Positions 24,790 to 34,220 are shown, counted from the first letter of the stretch. The stretch: DNA of 64,000 nt from Nocardioides lijunqiniae (GCF_015024225.1 NZ_JACJGM010000003.1:1-64000); one strand, 5' to 3'. A program made the numbers and translations. The notes: a model not told the origin generated them from the letters alone.

Positions 24790-26613
24790 ATGACCACCGC
24801 GACCACACCGAGCCAGGTGCTGAGCACGGTCTTCGGCTACGAGTCCTTCCGGGGCGAGCAGGCCGAGATCATCGACACCCTCGTCGGCGGGGGTGACGCC
24901 CTCGTCCTGATGCCGACCGGCGGCGGCAAGTCCCTGTGCTACCAGATCCCGGCGCTCGTCCGCGAGGGCACCGGCGTCGTCATCTCCCCGCTGATCGCGC
25001 TCATGGCCGACCAGGTCGACGCGCTGGACGCGCTCGGCGTGCGCGCGGCGTTCCTGAACTCCACCCAGACGCTGCCCGAGCGGCGCGCGGTGGAGGCGGC
25101 GTACGTCGCCGGCGAGCTCGACCTGCTCTACCTCGCCCCCGAGCGGCTCTCGGTCCCCGACACCCTGTCGCTGCTCGACCGCGGCACGGTCTCGCTGTTC
25201 GCGATCGACGAGGCCCACTGCGTCTCCTCGTGGGGCCACGACTTCCGCCCCGACTACCTCATGCTCGACGTGCTCGGGAGGCACTGGCCGAGCGTCCCGC
25301 GCGTCGCGCTCACGGCCACCGCCACCGACGCGACCCGCCGCGAGATGGTCGCCCGGCTCGGCCTCACCGAGGCGCGGCAGTTCGTGTCCAGCTTCGACCG
25401 ACCCAACATCGAGTACCGCATCGTCGGCAAGGACAACCCGCGCGCCCAGCTGCTCCACCTGCTCCGCACCGAGCACGCCGGCGACTCCGGGATCGTCTAC
25501 TGCCTCTCGCGCAAGTCCGTCGAGCAGGCGGCGACCTACCTCACGGCCAACGGCATCCCGGCCCTGCCCTACCACGCCGGCCTCGACGCGCGGGTGCGCG
25601 CCGAGCACCAGCGCCGCTTCCTGCGCGAGCCGGGCCTGGTCATCACCGCGACCATCGCGTTCGGCATGGGGATCGACAAGCCCGACGTGCGCTTCGTGGC
25701 CCACCTCGACCTCCCCAAGTCGGTCGAGGGCTACTACCAGGAGACCGGCCGCGCGGGCCGCGACGGGCAGCCCGCGACCGCCTGGCTGGCCTACGGGCTC
25801 GCCGACGTCGTCCAGCAGCGCAAGATGATCGACACCTCCGAGGGCGACGCGGCCCACCGCCGGCGCCTGGGCCAGCACCTCGACGCGATGCTCGCGCTGT
25901 GCGAGACCGCGGAGTGCCGCCGCGTGCAGCTGCTCGCCTACTTCGGCCAGGACGGCGATCCGTGCGGCAACTGTGACACGTGCCTCACCCCGCCCGAGAC
26001 CTTCGACGGGACCGTGCCCGCGCAGAAGCTGCTCTCCGCCGTCGTGCGTCTCGCCCAGCGCCGCCAGCGCTACGGCGCGGGGCACGTCATCGACATCCTG
26101 CTCGGCAAGGACACGCCCCGCGTCTCGTCGCTGGAGCACCACACGCTGACGGTCTTCGGCATCGGGACCGAGCTCGACGAGGCCGGCTGGCGCGGCGTGG
26201 TGCGTCAGCTCCTCGCCCAGCGCCTGCTCGCGGTCGGCACCGACGGCTACGGCACGCTCGAGCTCACCGAGGAGTCCGACGCCGTGCTGCGCGGGCAGCG
26301 GACGGTCGCCCTCCGCACCGAGACCCGGGCCCCCGCCCGGGAGCGGCGGGCCAAGCGCTCGAAGGCCGCCGACACCGTGCCGCTCGACGCCCCCGGCGAG
26401 GAGCTGTTCGAGCGGCTGCGCGCGTGGCGGGCCTCGACGGCCAAGGAGGCGGGCCTGCCGGCGTACGTCGTCTTCCACGACGCCACGCTGCGCAGCGTCG
26501 CGGCCGCCACTCCCGGATCGCTCGACGAGCTCGCCACGATCTCGGGGATCGGCGCGGGCAAGCTGGACAAGTGGGGCGAGCAGCTCCTCGAGGTGGTCAG
26601 CCCCGGGCGGTGA
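24790..26613 (+). CDS. recQ: ATP-dependent DNA helicase RecQ
   Basis: A 607-residue superfamily 2 helicase with Walker [10 protein letters not shown] near residue 40, DEAH box [19 protein letters not shown] and motif [14 protein letters not shown]. The RQC zinc-binding cysteines are in [26 protein letters not shown]-terminal HRDC domain ([25 protein letters not shown]) follows. Full length for bacterial RecQ. It unwinds 3'-5' and acts in recombination repair. It overlaps the convergent map gene by 17 bp at the stop end. Unrelated to steroid metabolism. Confidence 0.95.
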   Translation: MTTATTPSQVLSTVFGYESFRGEQAEIIDTLVGGGDALVLMPTGGGKSLCYQIPALVREGTGVVISPLIALMADQVDALDALGVRAAFLNSTQTLPERRAVEAAYVAGELDLLYLAPERLSVPDTLSLLDRGTVSLFAIDEAHCVSSWGHDFRPDYLMLDVLGRHWPSVPRVALTATATDATRREMVARLGLTEARQFVSSFDRPNIEYRIVGKDNPRAQLLHLLRTEHAGDSGIVYCLSRKSVEQAATYLTANGIPALPYHAGLDARVRAEHQRRFLREPGLVITATIAFGMGIDKPDVRFVAHLDLPKSVEGYYQETGRAGRDGQPATAWLAYGLADVVQQRKMIDTSEGDAAHRRRLGQHLDAMLALCETAECRRVQLLAYFGQDGDPCGNCDTCLTPPETFDGTVPAQKLLSAVVRLAQRRQRYGAGHVIDILLGKDTPRVSSLEHHTLTVFGIGTELDEAGWRGVVRQLLAQRLLAVGTDGYGTLELTEESDAVLRGQRTVALRTETRAPARERRAKRSKAADTVPLDAPGEELFERLRAWRASTAKEAGLPAYVVFHDATLRSVAAATPGSLDELATISGIGAGKLDKWGEQLLEVVSPGR

Positions 26614-27364
26614 GGACCAATGGGCCGTCGTCGGTGACGGCGATCGTGTGCTCCATGTGGGCGCCGCGCGAGCCGTCGGAGCTCTTGATCGTCCAGCCGT
26701 CCTTGTCGATGTAGATCTCGTCGGTCGTGTGCAGGAACCACGGCTCGATCGCGATGACCAACCCGGGCCGCAGCTTGAGGCCGCGGCCGGCGCGGCCGTC
26801 GTTGGCGATGTGCGGGTCGCCGTGCATGGTGCGTCCGACGCCGTGACCGCCGAACTGCAGGTTGACGCCCAGCCCCGCCGAGCGGGCGACGTCCCCGATG
26901 GCCGCGGAGATGTCGCCGACGCGGTTGCCCACGGTCGCCGCGGCGATGCCGGTGGCGAGCGCGCGGTCCGTGGTGGCGATCAGGTCCAGGTCCTCCTGTC
27001 GCGGGGTCCCGACGACCACCGACAGCGCCGAGTCGGCCACCCAGCCGTCGACGCTCGCGGCGAAGTCGACCGAGAGCAGGTCACCCTCCTGCAGGACGTA
27101 GTCGAAGGGGAGGCCGTGCAGGACGGCCTCGTTGACCGAGGTGCAGAGCACCTTGCCGAACGGCATGGCGCCGAACGACGGGTGGTAGTCGATGTAGCAG
27201 GACTCGGCGCCCTCGGCGCGGATCATGTCGTGCGCCATCGCGTCGAGCTCGAGCAGGTTGACCCCCACGTCCGCCTTCTCGGCCAGCGCGCTGATCACCG
27301 AGGCCACGAAGCGCCCGGCGGGTCGCATCTGCTCGATCTGGGTCGGGGTACGGAGCTCGATCAC
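26597..27364 (-). CDS. map: Type I methionine aminopeptidase
   Basis: A 255-residue M24 family metallopeptidase removing N-terminal Met. Metal ligands are recognisable in [17 protein letters not shown] (first Asp pair), [14 protein letters not shown] (His) and [11 protein letters not shown] (Glu), with a final Glu in [15 protein letters not shown]. Several actinobacteria carry two map genes; whether this is the essential copy cannot be told. It is divergent from the clpP pair and convergent with recQ, overlapping its end. Confidence 0.93.
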   Translation of the reverse strand: MIELRTPTQIEQMRPAGRFVASVISALAEKADVGVNLLELDAMAHDMIRAEGAESCYIDYHPSFGAMPFGKVLCTSVNEAVLHGLPFDYVLQEGDLLSVDFAASVDGWVADSALSVVVGTPRQEDLDLIATTDRALATGIAAATVGNRVGDISAAIGDVARSAGLGVNLQFGGHGVGRTMHGDPHIANDGRAGRGLKLRPGLVIAIEPWFLHTTDEIYIDKDGWTIKSSDGSRGAHMEHTIAVTDDGPLVLTARG

Positions 27365-27456
27365 CCTTGCAGCCTACGGAGTCCTGCCGCTCCGGGCAGA
27401 ACCGCCCTGAGCAGAATCCCTGGGCCCGCGGCCGTGCGCGGCGCAGGCTGGGACGC

Positions 27457-28077
27457 ATGACCTCCTCCCTCATCGGCCCCATGACCGGCTCCTACGACGA
27501 CCAGCTGACCGGCCGGCTGCTCCAGCAGCGGATCATCGTGCTCGGCCAGGAGGTGGACGACGCGATCGCCCACCGGCTGTGCGCCGAGCTGCTGCTGCTC
27601 TCCGCCGAGGACCCGCACCGCGACATCAGCCTCCACATCAACTCCCCGGGCGGCTCGGTGTCGGCCGGCCTCGCGATCTACGACACGATGTGCCTCATCC
27701 CCAACGACGTCAGCACCCTGGCGATGGGCCTCGCCGCGAGCATGGGCCAGTTCCTGCTGTCGGCCGGGACCCCGGGCAAGCGCTACGCGCTGCCCCACTC
27801 GCGGGTGCTGATGCACCAGGGCTCCGCCGGCATCGGCGGCACCGCCATCGACATCGAGATCCAGGCCGACAACCTCGAGCACACCAAGAACGTGATGATG
27901 GGCCTGATCGCCGAGCACACCGGCCAGCCCGTGGAGAAGGTCGAGCGCGACGCGCTGCGCGACCGGTGGTTCACCGCCGAGCAGGCGCGCGAGTACGGCT
28001 TCGTCGACCGGCTCCTGACCGACCTGGAGCCCGTGATGCCGGCCCGGGGCACGGCGAGCTTCGGGATCGCGCGATGA
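27457..28077 (+). CDS. clpP: ATP-dependent Clp protease proteolytic subunit (first of a pair)
   Basis: About 206 residues, S14 peptidase with Ser95 (GLAASMGQ), His120 (VLMHQGSAG) and Asp165 ([12 protein letters not shown]). It has the NSPGGSV oxyanion segment. ATG chosen at 27457; the longer frame lacks the family N-terminus. It overlaps the second clpP by 4 bp. No clpX or tig gene is adjacent, unlike the main clpP1P2 locus, so this may be a clpP3/clpP4-type accessory pair. A CTGCC-N6-GGCAG dyad lies at 27384-27399 in the upstream spacer, but its role is unknown. Confidence 0.9.
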   Translation: MTSSLIGPMTGSYDDQLTGRLLQQRIIVLGQEVDDAIAHRLCAELLLLSAEDPHRDISLHINSPGGSVSAGLAIYDTMCLIPNDVSTLAMGLAASMGQFLLSAGTPGKRYALPHSRVLMHQGSAGIGGTAIDIEIQADNLEHTKNVMMGLIAEHTGQPVEKVERDALRDRWFTAEQAREYGFVDRLLTDLEPVMPARGTASFGIAR

Positions 28078-28682
28078 GCAGCTACACGATCCCCAGCGTC
28101 GTCGAGCGGACCCCGCGCGGCGAGCGGGCCGTCGACATCTACAGCCGTCTGCTCGGCGACCGCATCGTCTACGTCGGCACCGAGATCGACGACGGCGTCG
28201 CCAACGTCGTGATCGCCCAGCTGCTGCACCTGGAGTCGGACCGGCCCGACACCCAGATCGACCTCTACCTCAACTCCCCGGGCGGCTCGGTCACGGCCAC
28301 GCTCGCGATCTACGACACCATGCAGTTCATCCGCTCGCAGGTGGCCACCACCTGCGTCGGACAGGCCGCGTCGTCGGCCGCCCTGCTGCTCGCGGGGGGT
28401 GCCGCCGGCCGGCGTACGGTCCTCCCGCGCTCGCGGGTCGTGCTGCACCAGCCGTCCGGCGGGGGACAGGGCACGCTGCCGGACCTCGCCCTGCAGGCCA
28501 AGGAGATCGTGCGGCTCCGCTCGGAGATGGAGCAGGTGCTGGCCCGGCACACCGGCCAGAGCGTCGAGCGCCTGCGCGAGGACACCGAGCGCGACCTGGT
28601 CCTGACGGCCGAGGCCGCGGTCGCCTACGGCCTCGCCGACGCGGTCCTCGGCAGCCGCAAGCCCACTAGTCTCGAGGCATGA
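28074..28682 (+). CDS. clpP: ATP-dependent Clp protease proteolytic subunit (second of a pair)
   Basis: A 202-residue S14 peptidase. [18 protein letters not shown], then [16 protein letters not shown] with Ser100, [13 protein letters not shown] with His125 and [12 protein letters not shown] with the triad Asp. It overlaps the previous clpP (ATGA) and the next gene (ATGA), so three genes form one coupled unit. Mixed ClpP rings of two paralogues are usual in actinobacteria. The ATPase partner must be encoded elsewhere. Confidence 0.9.
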   Translation: MSSYTIPSVVERTPRGERAVDIYSRLLGDRIVYVGTEIDDGVANVVIAQLLHLESDRPDTQIDLYLNSPGGSVTATLAIYDTMQFIRSQVATTCVGQAASSAALLLAGGAAGRRTVLPRSRVVLHQPSGGGQGTLPDLALQAKEIVRLRSEMEQVLARHTGQSVERLREDTERDLVLTAEAAVAYGLADAVLGSRKPTSLEA

Positions 28683-29452
28683 CCGACCACGTCCCCCGCA
28701 TCGTCACGTCCCTGCGCCACCAGCACGACCAGCTGGCCGCCGCCGTGCCCCAGCTCGGCGAGGACCAGCTGACGGGGCCGAGCGGCGCCTCGGAGTGGAG
28801 CGTCGCCGACGTGCTCTCGCACCTCGGCAGCGGCGCGGAGATCACCCGCGCCACGATCCTGGCCTCGGTCGACGACAGCGCCGAGGCCCCCGACAACCAG
28901 GCGATCTGGGACCGCTGGAATGCCGCCTCGCCGCGCGACCAGGCCGCCGACTTCCTCGACCACGACGCCCGGCTGGTGGAGCTGCTCGAGGGCTTCTCCG
29001 ACGCCGAGCGCGAGACGATGCGCATCGACATGGGCTTCCTTCCCGAGCCGGTCCCGCTGGAGGTCGCGGCCGGCATGCGGCTCAACGAGGTCAGCGCCCA
29101 CCAGTGGGACGTCGCCGCCGGGCTCGACCCCGCCGCGGGCATGGACCCCGAGGCCGCCGAGCTGCTGCTCGACCTCTACGCCGGCCCGCTCGCGTTCCTG
29201 CTCGGCTTCTCGAGCCAGCCGGACCAGCTGTCGGAGCGGGTCGAGCTCGGCGTCGACGAGCGGGCGGTGGTCATCGACGACGCGGTGGCGGTCCGGCCGG
29301 CCGGCTCGCCGACCGCGACGTTCACCGGGGACCCCGAGGCGGCCGTGCGGCTGCTGTCGGGGCGGCTGCGTCCGCCGTACACCCCGGAGGGGCTCGAGGT
29401 CAGCGGCAACGTCACGCTCGACCAGCTGCGGGCGGTCTTCCCCGGCTACTAG
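28679..29452 (+). CDS. MDMPI/DinB-type metal-binding protein with SCP2-like C-terminus
   Basis: A 257-residue protein. The N-terminal half has the maleylpyruvate isomerase-type four-helix domain with [17 protein letters not shown] (metal His) and [15 protein letters not shown] (H-x-W-D). The C-terminal part ([21 protein letters not shown]...[18 protein letters not shown]) looks like the SCP2-type sterol-carrier domain that often follows it. It is translationally coupled to the second clpP through a 4-bp overlap. Function unknown; thiol transferase activity is possible. Convergent with the ClgR-like gene, overlapping by 4 bp. Confidence 0.75.
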   Translation: MTDHVPRIVTSLRHQHDQLAAAVPQLGEDQLTGPSGASEWSVADVLSHLGSGAEITRATILASVDDSAEAPDNQAIWDRWNAASPRDQAADFLDHDARLVELLEGFSDAERETMRIDMGFLPEPVPLEVAAGMRLNEVSAHQWDVAAGLDPAAGMDPEAAELLLDLYAGPLAFLLGFSSQPDQLSERVELGVDERAVVIDDAVAVRPAGSPTATFTGDPEAAVRLLSGRLRPPYTPEGLEVSGNVTLDQLRAVFPGY

Positions 29453-29772
29453 GCCGCGAGGCAGACCGGGCCGGTGGGTCGGGCGGCGATCTGGCGGGTC
29501 ACCCGCGCGGTGAGGTCGACCAGCCGCAGGCCGAGCGCCCCGGCGACGGCGGAGAGGACCTCCGAGCTCGGCTCCTTGCGCCCGCGCTCGACCTCGGAGA
29601 GGTACTGCGTCGAGACGCCGGCCTCGCCCGCGACGTCGGCCAGGGTGCGGCCGTCGGCCGCGCGCTGCCCGCGCAGCTCGCGGCCGACCGCCTCGCGCCA
29701 CAGCGGCTCGGCCGGTTGGGGCTCGAGGGCACGCGCCGGGGACGACGGACGGAACGCGATCAGCTCACCCAT
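29449..29772 (-). CDS. ClgR-like XRE-family transcriptional regulator
   Basis: A 107-residue protein with a helix-turn-helix at REAVGRELRGQRAADGRTLADVAGEAGVSTQYLSEVERGRKEPSSEVL. This closely follows the ClgR/PopR pattern (V-S-x-x-Y-L-S-E-V-E-R-G-x-K-E-x-S-S-E). The protein ends CLAA; terminal alanine pairs in ClgR and PopR of streptomycetes make them Clp substrates. It sits beside, and convergent with, the clpP pair unit. A ClgR-type box lies 41 bp before its ATG, suggesting autoregulation. It probably controls Clp genes in response to proteolytic capacity. Confidence 0.78.
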   Translation of the reverse strand: MGELIAFRPSSPARALEPQPAEPLWREAVGRELRGQRAADGRTLADVAGEAGVSTQYLSEVERGRKEPSSEVLSAVAGALGLRLVDLTARVTRQIAARPTGPVCLAA

Positions 29773-29812
29773 GACCCGAGGGTAGGACCGACCGGCCCCT
29801 CCCGTCCGCGCT

Positions 29813-29829
29813 GTTCGCGGCGGGCGAAC
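29813..29829. promoter_or_regulatory. ClgR-type box GTTCGC-N5-GCGAAC
   Basis: GTTCGCGGCGGGCGAAC is a perfect 6-bp inverted repeat with a 5-bp spacer, matching the published ClgR operator pattern of actinobacteria. It is 41 bp upstream of the ClgR-like gene start (minus strand). No second copy is visible upstream of the clpP pair. Confidence 0.65.
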
Positions 29830-29832
29830 GGC

Positions 29833-30996
29833 TCAGCTGGTCGGCTTCTCGGACCCGACGACCCACATCGCGAAGAACTGCGAGCCGCCGCCGTAGGCGT
29901 GACCCAAGGCGCGGCGCGCGCCGTCGACCTGGTGCTCGCCGGCCGCTCCGCGCACCTGCAGCGCGGCCTCGCCGAAGCGCAGCATCCCCGAGGCGCCGAT
30001 CGGGTTGGACGACAGCACGCCGCCGGAGCAGTTGACCGGCAGCCGTCCCGTCATCGCGGTCTCGCCCGACTCGGTGAGCTGCCAGCCCTCTCCCTCGCCG
30101 GCGAAGCCGAGGCTCTCCAGCCACATCGGCTCGAACCACGAGAACGGCACGTAGATCTCCGCCGCGTCGATCTCCTCGAACGGGTCGGTGATCCCCGCCT
30201 GCTTCCACAGGTACGCCGCGGCGTCGCGGGAGGCCTGCGGGTTCACCTGGTCGCGCTCGGCGGCCGAGGTCGACTCCGAGCGCATGACGGTGCCGTGGAT
30301 CCAGGCCGGGTTGGGGGAGGCCTTGGCGGTGTCCTCGTCGACGATCACCAGCGCGCAGGCGCCGTCGGAGGACGGGCAGGTCTCGTCGTAGCGGATCGGG
30401 TCCCACAGCATCGTCGAGGCCAGCACGGACTCGACGGTCGTGCCCTCGTTGTGCAGGTGCGCGTAGGGGTTCTTGAGCGCGTTGTTGCGGTCCTTGGCGG
30501 CGACGATGGCGCCGACGTGCGTGGGCGCGCCGGAGCGGCGGATGTAGGAGCGCACGTGCGGCGCGAAGTAGCCGCCGGCGCCGGCGTGCACCGGCATGTT
30601 GAACGGCAGGGGCACCGACAGCGCCCACATCGCGTTGGACTCCGACTGCTTCTCGTAGGCCACGGTCAGCACGCGCTTGTGGACCCCCGACTGCACGAGC
30701 GACGCGGCGACGATCGCGGTCGAGCCGCCCACCGAGCCGGCGGTGTGCACGCGCAGCAGCGGCTTGCCCGCCGCGCCGAGCGACTCCGCGAGGAAGAGCT
30801 CGGGCATCATCACGCCCTCGAAGAGGTCCGGCGCCTTGCCGACGACGATCGCGTCGATGTCGTGGAGCGTCAGGTTCGCGTCGAGCAGCGCCCGGTCGAT
30901 GGCCTCGCGGCAGAGGCCGGCCATCGAGACGTCCTGGCGCTTGGCGCGGTGGTGGGTCTGGCCGATGCCGACCACGGCCGCAGGCTGCTTGCCCAT
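29833..30996 (-). CDS. ltp3: Ltp3, thiolase-like lipid-transfer protein/aldolase of sterol side-chain degradation
   Basis: A 387-residue thiolase-superfamily protein (AVVGIGQTHHRAKRQDVSMAG; RVHTAGSVGGSTAIVAA; PVNCSGGVLSSNPIGASGM). It has the non-thiolytic Ltp/SCP-x pattern, lacking a canonical CxS nucleophile. In Rhodococcus, Ltp3 and Ltp4 are required for degrading C-24-branched sterol side chains by retro-aldol cleavage together with DUF35 partners. Order ltp3-ltp4-DUF35, divergent from an LLM gene, equals Rv3523-Rv3522-Rv3521/Rv3520c. Start at 30996 (MGKQPAAV) overlaps the ltp4 stop by one base. Confidence 0.88.
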   Translation of the reverse strand: MGKQPAAVVGIGQTHHRAKRQDVSMAGLCREAIDRALLDANLTLHDIDAIVVGKAPDLFEGVMMPELFLAESLGAAGKPLLRVHTAGSVGGSTAIVAASLVQSGVHKRVLTVAYEKQSESNAMWALSVPLPFNMPVHAGAGGYFAPHVRSYIRRSGAPTHVGAIVAAKDRNNALKNPYAHLHNEGTTVESVLASTMLWDPIRYDETCPSSDGACALVIVDEDTAKASPNPAWIHGTVMRSESTSAAERDQVNPQASRDAAAYLWKQAGITDPFEEIDAAEIYVPFSWFEPMWLESLGFAGEGEGWQLTESGETAMTGRLPVNCSGGVLSSNPIGASGMLRFGEAALQVRGAAGEHQVDGARRALGHAYGGGSQFFAMWVVGSEKPTS

Positions 30997-32063
30997 CAGA
31001 GGCCGTCCTTTCCGGTGCTGGAGTCCAGGACACACAGGAGGTTCTGCTGGAGCGCGGCCCCGGAGGTCGCGTGACCGACCCCCTTGGAGATCTCGCCCGA
31101 CCAGATGCGCCGGGCGGTCTCACCGATGCGGATGCCGCCGCCCGAGAACATCGGGTTGCTGGTCAGCGCGCCACCGGAGGGGTTGATGCGCACGTCGTCG
31201 GCCAGGCCGAGCTCGCGTCGCAGGATCAGCTCCTGGTGGCTGAACGGCGCGTGCAGCTCGGCCACCTCGACGCCGGCGAGGTCGACCGCGGCGGCGGCGT
31301 TGGCCGCGCTGGGGGAGCGCGTCAGGTCGCGGTTGGCGATGCTGGAGGCGTCGACGAAGTGCGACAGCCCGCCGATCCACGCTGGCCGGTCACGCACCGC
31401 GCGGGCCCTGTCGCCGGCCGCGAGCACCAGTGCCGCCACCCCGTCGGTGACCGGCGCGCAGTCGTGCTTGCGCAGCGGGTCGGCGTACATCGGACGGGCG
31501 AGGAGCTCCTCGACCGACGAGCCGCCCTTGCGGATGGAGTGCTCGTTCTGCTCGGCGTCGGTGAGGGAGCGCTGGGCCACCTCGGCCATCGCGCGCTCGT
31601 CCCAGGCCCCGGCGTCGATGCCGGCACGGGCCTGGAGACCTGCGAGCGACACGGTGTCGGGCCACAGCGGAGTCATCGTGTACGGGTCGAGCTGCAGCGC
31701 GAGGGTGCGGCGCAGCACGCCGGCCGAGCTCTTCCCGAACGCGTAGACCAGTGCCGTGTCGACCTCGCCGGTCTGGATCTTGATCCAGGCCTCGTACATC
31801 GCCCAGGCCAGGTCCATCTCGACGTGCGACTCGTTGACGGGCGGCGTCACGCCGATCGCGTCGACGGCCTGCACGAACGAGAAGGAGCGGCCCGCGAGGT
31901 AGTCGGAGGAGCCGGAGCACCAGAAGCCCACGTCGCGGCGGGTCCAGCCGGTCTGCTCGTAGCACTCGGCCAGGATCGGGACCAGCATCTCCACACAGGT
32001 CGGTGACCCGTCGAAGTCCGGCAGCTGCTGCTGGGCGAACCCGACGACGGCAACGTCTCTCAT
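30996..32063 (-). CDS. ltp4: Ltp4, thiolase-like lipid-transfer protein/aldolase
   Basis: A 355-residue thiolase-superfamily protein (MRDVAVVGFAQQQLPDFDGSPTCVEM; CSGSSDYLAGRSFSFVQAVDA; PSGGALTSNPMFSGGGIRIGE). It is the Rv3522-type partner of Ltp3 in C-24-branched side-chain cleavage. The ATG at 32063 is 10 bp after the DUF35 gene stop and its own stop overlaps ltp3, so the three are cotranscribed from the KstR-controlled promoter near 33.1 kb. Paired Ltp proteins probably form a heteromer; which one carries the active site is not clear from sequence alone. Confidence 0.87.
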   Translation of the reverse strand: MRDVAVVGFAQQQLPDFDGSPTCVEMLVPILAECYEQTGWTRRDVGFWCSGSSDYLAGRSFSFVQAVDAIGVTPPVNESHVEMDLAWAMYEAWIKIQTGEVDTALVYAFGKSSAGVLRRTLALQLDPYTMTPLWPDTVSLAGLQARAGIDAGAWDERAMAEVAQRSLTDAEQNEHSIRKGGSSVEELLARPMYADPLRKHDCAPVTDGVAALVLAAGDRARAVRDRPAWIGGLSHFVDASSIANRDLTRSPSAANAAAAVDLAGVEVAELHAPFSHQELILRRELGLADDVRINPSGGALTSNPMFSGGGIRIGETARRIWSGEISKGVGHATSGAALQQNLLCVLDSSTGKDGL

Positions 32064-32073
32064 CTTCTCGTCC

Positions 32074-33114
32074 TCAGAGGTGGCGCTTGTAGGTGTCGTA
32101 GTCCGCGTCCGGGTCGCCGGTCGGCGCGAAGTGGTCGATGTTCTCCAGGGAGTAGGCCCACTCCTCGCGCGGCTTCCACACGGCCTTGACGCGCATCCCC
32201 ATCCGCACCTCGTCGGCGGGCACGCCGAGGATCAGGTGGAGCAGGGCGATGTCGGCGCCGTCGAGCAGCACGTACGCCGACACGTACGGCGGCTCGATCT
32301 TCTGGCCCAGGAACGGCACGTTGACGATGCAGAACGTCGTGATCGTGCCGAGCCCGCTGAGCTCGATCTCGCCCTCGGTGGGCGTCCCGTCGGTCGGGCA
32401 GGCGCTGCGGGGCGGCACGTAGACCTTCTGGCACGAGGGGCAGCGCTGGCCGAGGATCCGCCCCTCGTCGAGGCCGCGGTAGAACGTCGACTCCTCCGGC
32501 GAGGCGGCGTAGACGTAGTCGAGCGACACCGGCGTCACCACCCCGGTGACCGGTTCCGGACCGTCCCCACCGTCTGCGTCCGACTCACCGGGTCTCGACA
32601 GCTCCGTCGCGGCTTCGTCCCTCAGCCGCGGTCGCGCTCGACCTTCGCCCGCGACGCCGTCCGCTGCTTCGTCGCGGTCGGCTGCTGGCTCGAGGCACAG
32701 GAGGTCGTTGATGTGGCCCACGCGCTCCTCGGCCCAGCGCACCCGCACCCGCATGCCGGTGCTGATCTGGTCGGGGGAGGCGACGTCGACCGCGTGGAAG
32801 AGCGGCTTCGTCGCGCCGTCGAGGGTGACGAGCGCGAACGCGAAGGGCCGGTCGAAGGGCTGGCCGGCGACCGGCTCGGGCACCCAGGTCCACGACGTGA
32901 CCGTCCCGGTGTCCGCGACCTCCACGAAGTCGGTGGTCTGCTCGTGGGTCACCGGGTCGTACTCCAGGGGCGGCACCACCACCTCGCCGTCGGAGGTGCG
33001 CCCGGCGACGACGACCCCGTCGCGCAGGCCGGTGAGGAAGCGACCGAGCACCGGCCCGGTCGACCTCGTGTAGTCGAAGGCGACGGTGACGGGCGCTGAC
33101 AGAGTGCGTGTCAT
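32074..33114 (-). CDS. Two-domain DUF35 OB-fold protein (Rv3521-like) partner of Ltp3/Ltp4
   Basis: About 346 residues with two OB-fold/DUF35 acyl-CoA-associated units. Domain 1 covers roughly residues 10-150 (PLEYDPVTHEQTTDFVEV...TSWTWVPEP). Domain 2 covers 195-346 and carries the rubredoxin-like zinc ribbon GQRCPSCQKVYVPPRSACP. DUF35 proteins form complexes with Ltp aldolases or hydratases, as ChsH2 does with Ltp2. Start ATG at 33114, close to a KstR-type site. The linker between domains (about residues 150-195) is hydrophilic and Asp/Arg/Ala-rich, unlike the rest, and may be an acquired insertion. Confidence 0.83.
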   Translation of the reverse strand: MTRTLSAPVTVAFDYTRSTGPVLGRFLTGLRDGVVVAGRTSDGEVVVPPLEYDPVTHEQTTDFVEVADTGTVTSWTWVPEPVAGQPFDRPFAFALVTLDGATKPLFHAVDVASPDQISTGMRVRVRWAEERVGHINDLLCLEPAADRDEAADGVAGEGRARPRLRDEAATELSRPGESDADGGDGPEPVTGVVTPVSLDYVYAASPEESTFYRGLDEGRILGQRCPSCQKVYVPPRSACPTDGTPTEGEIELSGLGTITTFCIVNVPFLGQKIEPPYVSAYVLLDGADIALLHLILGVPADEVRMGMRVKAVWKPREEWAYSLENIDHFAPTGDPDADYDTYKRHL

Positions 33115-33124
33115 GGTGCGAAAG

Positions 33125-33138
33125 TGAAACACGTTCTA
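33125..33138. promoter_or_regulatory. KstR-type operator between DUF35-ltp operon and LLM gene
   Basis: TGAAACACGTTCTA matches TNNAACNNGTTNNA fully. It lies in the 58-bp divergent spacer, 10 bp from the DUF35 ATG at 33114 and 34 bp from the LLM start at 33173, so it could repress both directions. Confidence 0.77.
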
Positions 33139-33172
33139 GATTTGGGAGCAAGCGTTCTGCGAGGGTGTGTCC

Positions 33173-34216
33173 ATGAAACTTGGTCTGCAGCTGGGCTACT
33201 GGGGCGCGCAGCCCCCGACGGGCACCGCCGAGCTGGTCGCGGCCGCGGAGGGCGCCGGGTTCGACGCGATCTTCACCGCGGAGGCCTGGGGCTCGGACGC
33301 CTTCACGCCGCTGGCCTGGTGGGGTCGCGAGACCTCGCGCGTGCGGCTCGGGACCTCGATCGTGCAGATGTCCGGCAGGTCGCCGACGTCGATCGCGATG
33401 CACGCGCTGACGCTCGACCACCTCAGCGGCGGCCGGGTCGTGCTGGGGATGGGCGTGAGCGGTCCCCAGGTCGTGGAGGGCTGGTACGGCCAGCCGTTCT
33501 CCAAGCCGCTGGCGCGCACCCGTGAGGTCGTCGACATCATCCGCCAGGTCCTGGCCCGCGAGGAGAAGGTGACCAACGACGGCCCGCACTACCCGCTGCC
33601 GTTCACCGGCCCCGGCTCGGTCGGGCTGGGCAAGCCGCTCAAGCCGATCGTGCACCCGCTGCGCGCCGACATCCCCATCTGGCTGGGGGCCGAGGGGCCC
33701 AAGAACGTCGCCCAGACGGCCGAGATCGCCGACGGCTGGATCCCGATCTTCTACACCCCGCGCTCGGCCGGCATGTACCAGCCGTGGCTCGACGAGGGCT
33801 TCGCGCGGCCCGGCGCCCGACGTACCCGCGCGGACTTCGAGATCGCCGCCACCTGCCACGTCCAGGTCGTCTCCGGCGCCGAGGAGAAGGCGGCCGTCAT
33901 CGACGCGATGAAGCCGGTCGTCGCCCTCTACATGGGCGGCATGGGCGCCAAGGACCAGAACTTCCACAAGCAGGTCTTCGAGCGGATGGGCCACGAGGAG
34001 CTGGCCGACGAGGTGCAGCGGCTCTACCTCGAGGGGGAGAAGGACCGCGCGGTCGCGCTGATCCCCGACGAGCTGGTCGACGACATGCACATCATCGGCA
34101 CCGCGCCGGAGGTCAAGGAGCGCGCGGCGCAGTGGGAGGAGACCGGCGTGACCACGCTGCTCCTCAGCTGCCGCGACGCCGACGAGGTCCGCACCATCGC
34201 GGAGGTACTAGCCTGA
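33173..34216 (+). CDS. LLM-class oxidoreductase, probably F420-dependent (Rv3520c-like)
   Basis: A 347-residue luciferase-like TIM-barrel protein (MKLGLQLGYWGAQPPTGTAELV; EAWGSDAFTPLAWWG; GGRVVLGMGVSGPQVVEGWYGQPF; ADGWIPIFYTP). Rv3520c, its syntenic counterpart, is annotated as coenzyme F420-dependent and KstR-regulated; the actual reaction is unknown. It is divergent from the DUF35-ltp4-ltp3 operon. ATG 33173 is preferred over GTG 33167 because it follows a GAGGGTG Shine-Dalgarno at workable spacing. It probably reduces or oxidises a side-chain or ring intermediate. Confidence 0.83.
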   Translation: MKLGLQLGYWGAQPPTGTAELVAAAEGAGFDAIFTAEAWGSDAFTPLAWWGRETSRVRLGTSIVQMSGRSPTSIAMHALTLDHLSGGRVVLGMGVSGPQVVEGWYGQPFSKPLARTREVVDIIRQVLAREEKVTNDGPHYPLPFTGPGSVGLGKPLKPIVHPLRADIPIWLGAEGPKNVAQTAEIADGWIPIFYTPRSAGMYQPWLDEGFARPGARRTRADFEIAATCHVQVVSGAEEKAAVIDAMKPVVALYMGGMGAKDQNFHKQVFERMGHEELADEVQRLYLEGEKDRAVALIPDELVDDMHIIGTAPEVKERAAQWEETGVTTLLLSCRDADEVRTIAEVLA

Positions 34217-34220
34217 TCCC

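Noticed and set aside
27384..27399. CTGCC-N6-GGCAG dyad before the clpP pair as a PopR operator
   Set aside because: Spacing and arm length differ from the published TCTGCC-N3-GGCAGA pattern; mentioned only as an unexplained dyad.
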